Shown here: piece after piece, positions 4,688-6,694 of the stretch
Layout: each line of letters starts with the position of its first letter
Numbering within the stretch: position 1 is the stretch's first letter
NCBI GenBank assembly: GCA_028705545.1
Contig: JAQWDG010000101.1
Span: 1-6,694 of the forward strand
Origin: Methanoregula sp.
GTDB lineage: Archaea > Halobacteriota > Methanomicrobia > Methanomicrobiales > Methanospirillaceae
Direction: 5' to 3'
DNA: 6,694 nt
Notes under the pieces: generated by a model
What the model was told of the DNA's origin: nothing
The model's input: the letters and a program-made list of their open reading frames with translations, nothing else
Database searches by the model: none
Translations under genes and position numbers: made by a program

Positions 4688-5966
4688 AGACTTTTTTTAT
4701 CTTGTGCTCTTTATCATCTGCGTCGTGCTTTCTGCATTTTTTTCAAGTTCGGAAGTTGCCCTGATCTCGATCACGAAAGCGAAGGTCAGGACGCTCACAA
4801 ACGATAACAAGCCCGGAGCAGCAGCGCTTGCGAAGCTCAAGGAGAACCCGGATCACTTCCTGATCACGATCCTTATCGGGAACACCGTTGTAAACATCGC
4901 AGCCGCCGCCATAGCGACTGCTATTGCTATCAGTGTCTTTGGGAATATCGGGGTCGGGATCGCAACCGGGGTGGTCACCATCATCCTGTTGATCTTCGGT
5001 GAGATCGGCCCCAAGATCTATGCGTCCCGTGCCTCAGATACCTATGCCCGTGCCGTCGCGCCGGTCATCCTCGCCATGTCCCGGGGCCTCTCCCCGGTGA
5101 TCTGGGCCATCGAGAAGGTAAGCCCCTCGCTCGGCCTTAAAAAAGAGGATGCCGAACCTGCGGTGACCGAAGAGGAGATCAAGGAATGGATCGATGTGGG
5201 AAAAGAGGAGGGCACGATCGAGCAGGACGAAAAGGAGATGCTCTACTCGGTCTTAGAGTTCGGGGACACGACCGCCCGCGAGATCATGACGCCCCGCGTC
5301 GATGTGATCGCCATGGAAGATACGACAACCATCCCCGAGGCGATCCGGATCTTCAATGAGACCGGCTTCTCCCGGATCCCGGTGTACCACGAACAGCTCG
5401 ATAACATCACCGGGGTTTTGAACGTCAAGGATGTCTTCTCCGCGATGGTCTCGAAAAGGAAGGATATCTCGATAAAAGAGATCATGTACGACCCGACCTT
5501 TGTCCCCGAGACAAAGAAGATCGACGATTTGCTAAAGGAACTCCAGGTCCACCGGGTGCAGATCGCGGTCGTGATCGATGAGTACAGCAGTTTTGTCGGG
5601 ATTGTCACGGTCGAGGACATCCTTGAGGAGCTCGTCGGCGATATCATGGACGAGTACGACAAGGAAGAGCCGGATGTGCAGACGATCTCCGAGGGTGTCT
5701 ACGTGCTCGACGCCCAGATGTGGGTGGATGACATCAACGAGGACTTAAAAATCGGGCTGCCCACAAGCGAGGCGTACGAGACCGTAGGGGGTCTTTTAAT
5801 CGACCGGATCGGCCACATCCCCCAGCACCCGGGCGAGAAGGTGGAGATCGAGGCCGGCAGGATCACGCTTGTCGTGATGCAGATGCACGGGCGGCGGATC
5901 GTGAAGATCAAATGCGTTGTGCGCCCGGAACCGTTGGACAAGGATGATCGCGAAGCAGAGAAGTGA
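4680..5966 (+). CDS. CNNM/CorC-type membrane protein with CBS pair (hemolysin C family)
   Basis: A 428-residue membrane protein with the complete three-part architecture of the family. The N-terminal CNNM (DUF21) domain has hydrophobic segments near 4-25, 61-87, 90-108 and 123-147, with the hallmark FSSSEVALIS (21-30), GNTVVNI (67-73) and GEIGPK (107-112). After an acidic linker come two CBS motifs (about 200-257, starting REIMTPRVDVIAM, and 264-320, ending IVTVEDILEELVGDIMDE), which in this family bind adenine nucleotides. The C-terminal CorC_HlyC domain covers about 333-415. Relatives are implicated in magnesium or other divalent-cation export; the 'hemolysin' label is historical. The substrate here is inferred. 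ATG 4680 puts the first membrane segment at the usual place. It is followed after six bases by purN, so both are probably one transcript. Confidence 0.92.
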   Translation: MIEDFFYLVLFIICVVLSAFFSSSEVALISITKAKVRTLTNDNKPGAAALAKLKENPDHFLITILIGNTVVNIAAAAIATAIAISVFGNIGVGIATGVVTIILLIFGEIGPKIYASRASDTYARAVAPVILAMSRGLSPVIWAIEKVSPSLGLKKEDAEPAVTEEEIKEWIDVGKEEGTIEQDEKEMLYSVLEFGDTTAREIMTPRVDVIAMEDTTTIPEAIRIFNETGFSRIPVYHEQLDNITGVLNVKDVFSAMVSKRKDISIKEIMYDPTFVPETKKIDDLLKELQVHRVQIAVVIDEYSSFVGIVTVEDILEELVGDIMDEYDKEEPDVQTISEGVYVLDAQMWVDDINEDLKIGLPTSEAYETVGGLLIDRIGHIPQHPGEKVEIEAGRITLVVMQMHGRRIVKIKCVVRPEPLDKDDREAEK

Positions 5967-5969
5967 GGT
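5965..5969 (+). promoter_or_regulatory. Ribosome binding site of purN
   Basis: GAGGT overlaps the stop codon of the upstream gene and lies three bases before the purN ATG, shorter than usual spacing. Together with the six-base gap it supports translation of purN within the upstream transcript. Confidence 0.5.
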
Positions 5970-5972
5970 ACC

Positions 5973-6581
5973 ATGCCAAAGCGGATTGTTGTCGTTGCAT
6001 CGGGACGGGGATCGAACTTCCAGGCCATCGTCGGGGCGCTCCAGCGCGGGGCAATTCCTGCACAATGCGTGGCGCTTGTCACCGACAACCCGAAAGCCTA
6101 TGCGATCGAGCGGGCAACCACTGCAAAGATCCCGGTCGTTGTCGTCGATTACGGTGCGTATGCGACCCGGGAGCTCTACGAGCAGGAGCTCCTTAAAGCG
6201 CTTGGGGAGGCAAAGCCGGACCTTGTGGTTCTCGCCGGGTACATGCGCATCCTCGGGTCGGCAATTGTCCGGGAATATGCCGGGAAGATGATCAATATCC
6301 ACCCGGCGCTGCTTCCCAGTTTCACCGGCCTCCATGCGCAGAGGCAGGCGCTGGAACACGGGGTAAAACTGGCAGGCTGTACTGTGCACTTCGTGGACGA
6401 GAGCCTTGACGGCGGCCCGATCATCCTCCAGCGCTGCGTCCGGGTGCTGGACGACGATGATGAGGACACGCTCGCAAACCGCATTCTCATCCAGGAGCAC
6501 ATCGCGCTCCCCGAGGCAGTCCGCCTCTTCTGCGAAGACCGGCTCACCATCGACGGCCGGAACGTCCGGGTCCGGATGTAA
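5973..6581 (+). CDS. purN: Phosphoribosylglycinamide formyltransferase (GAR transformylase)
   Basis: This 202-residue enzyme transfers a formyl group from 10-formyltetrahydrofolate to glycinamide ribonucleotide, the third step of de novo purine synthesis. Seen: the phosphate-binding loop ASGRGSNFQAI (9-19), LVVLAGYMRIL (84-94), the signature MINIHPALLPSFTGLHA (106-122) and VHFVDESLDGGPII (138-151). N108, H110 and D146 match the catalytic Asn, His and Asp of the E. coli enzyme, whose numbers are two lower. Length is normal (about 190-215), and the protein is complete with no membrane segment. A folate-dependent PurN is notable for a methanogen, since many archaea use the formate-dependent PurT and carry tetrahydromethanopterin as the main one-carbon carrier. 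It is the second gene of the operon with the CNNM-type protein; the functional link between the two is not obvious. Confidence 0.95.
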   Translation: MPKRIVVVASGRGSNFQAIVGALQRGAIPAQCVALVTDNPKAYAIERATTAKIPVVVVDYGAYATRELYEQELLKALGEAKPDLVVLAGYMRILGSAIVREYAGKMINIHPALLPSFTGLHAQRQALEHGVKLAGCTVHFVDESLDGGPIILQRCVRVLDDDDEDTLANRILIQEHIALPEAVRLFCEDRLTIDGRNVRVRM

Positions 6582-6629
6582 TGCGGGACAGGCGGCCCGA
6601 AAACACCCCGGCCCGGCCGTCCGCGTCCC

Positions 6630-6637
6630 TTTAATAT
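6630..6637 (+). promoter_or_regulatory. TATA-like box of a gene beginning at the window edge
   Basis: TTTAATAT stands out in the GC-rich sequence after purN. A start of transcription near 6660 is expected, which would place the ATG at 6687 in the transcript and leave the in-frame ATG at 6654 just outside it. A small possible stem CCTGC/GCAGG lies in between. Confidence 0.4.
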
Positions 6638-6653
6638 CCCGGGCGGCAATAGT

Positions 6654-6694
6654 ATGACATCCCTGCAAGGGCAGGCATTACCGACTATGAAGGA
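6654..6694 (+). CDS. Possible start of a further gene, truncated by the window
   Basis: The frame from ATG 6654 stays open to the edge (MTSLQGQALPTMK), with a second in-frame ATG at 6687. The second fits the TATA-like box at 6630 better. Only 13 codons are visible, so no product can be named and the call may be wrong. Confidence 0.25.
   Translation, partial: MTSLQGQALPTMK

Noticed and set aside
5796..6668. Minus-strand frame of 290 codons opposite purN
   Set aside because: PurN and the CNNM-type protein on the plus strand have complete family motifs; long antisense frames are common opposite GC-rich genes.
1..6694. CRISPR array, tRNA or rRNA genes, insertion sequence with transposase
   Set aside because: No regularly spaced repeats, no tRNA T-loop pattern, no rRNA-like stretch and no transposase or integrase reading frame were found on either strand.

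Overview
The window looks like a stretch of chromosome from a methanogenic archaeon, most likely of the order Methanomicrobiales (Methanoregula-like). The reasons are the mix of archaeal families (a DUF371 protein, an HVO_0476-type zinc-ribbon protein, an FKBP-like secreted protein) with bacterial-type exonuclease VII genes, the GC-rich coding sequence, and promoters that look archaeal: AT-rich TATA-like boxes about 29-31 bases before start codons that lack a Shine-Dalgarno site. The lineage is an inference from gene content, not a measured assignment.

Layout. (1) Bases 2-649, plus strand: a membrane-anchored or secreted FKBP-like protein, probably cut at its N-terminus by the window edge, ending in a hairpin plus a run of eight T. 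(2) Bases 650-1233: about 580 bases without a convincing gene. They lie between two convergent genes and hold a long imperfect inverted repeat (804-932), a further GC-rich hairpin and a minus-strand terminator. (3) Bases 1234-1809, minus strand (zinc-ribbon protein), and 1843-2271, plus strand (DUF371), are transcribed divergently from a 33-base spacer. (4) Bases 2255-3698, minus strand: xseA and xseB, the large and small subunits of exonuclease VII. They overlap each other by 17 bases, and xseB overlaps the end of the DUF371 gene by 17 bases. (5) Bases 3743-4567, plus strand: a TIM-barrel protein of the sugar-phosphate isomerase/endonuclease IV superfamily, divergent from xseA. (6) Bases 4680-6581, plus strand: a two-gene operon of a CNNM/CorC-type membrane protein with CBS domains, and purN, separated by 6 bases. 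A possible promoter and the start of another reading frame lie at the right edge.

How the genes relate. XseA and XseB form one nuclease complex. The other genes look like ordinary chromosomal neighbours rather than parts of one pathway. I see no integrase, transposase, CRISPR array, toxin-antitoxin pair or defence cassette. The strongest unexplained signals are the structured gene-free region with its inverted repeat, the very compact divergent promoters, and a 16-codon reading frame overlapping the start of the CNNM-type gene. None of these amounts to a clearly new system.
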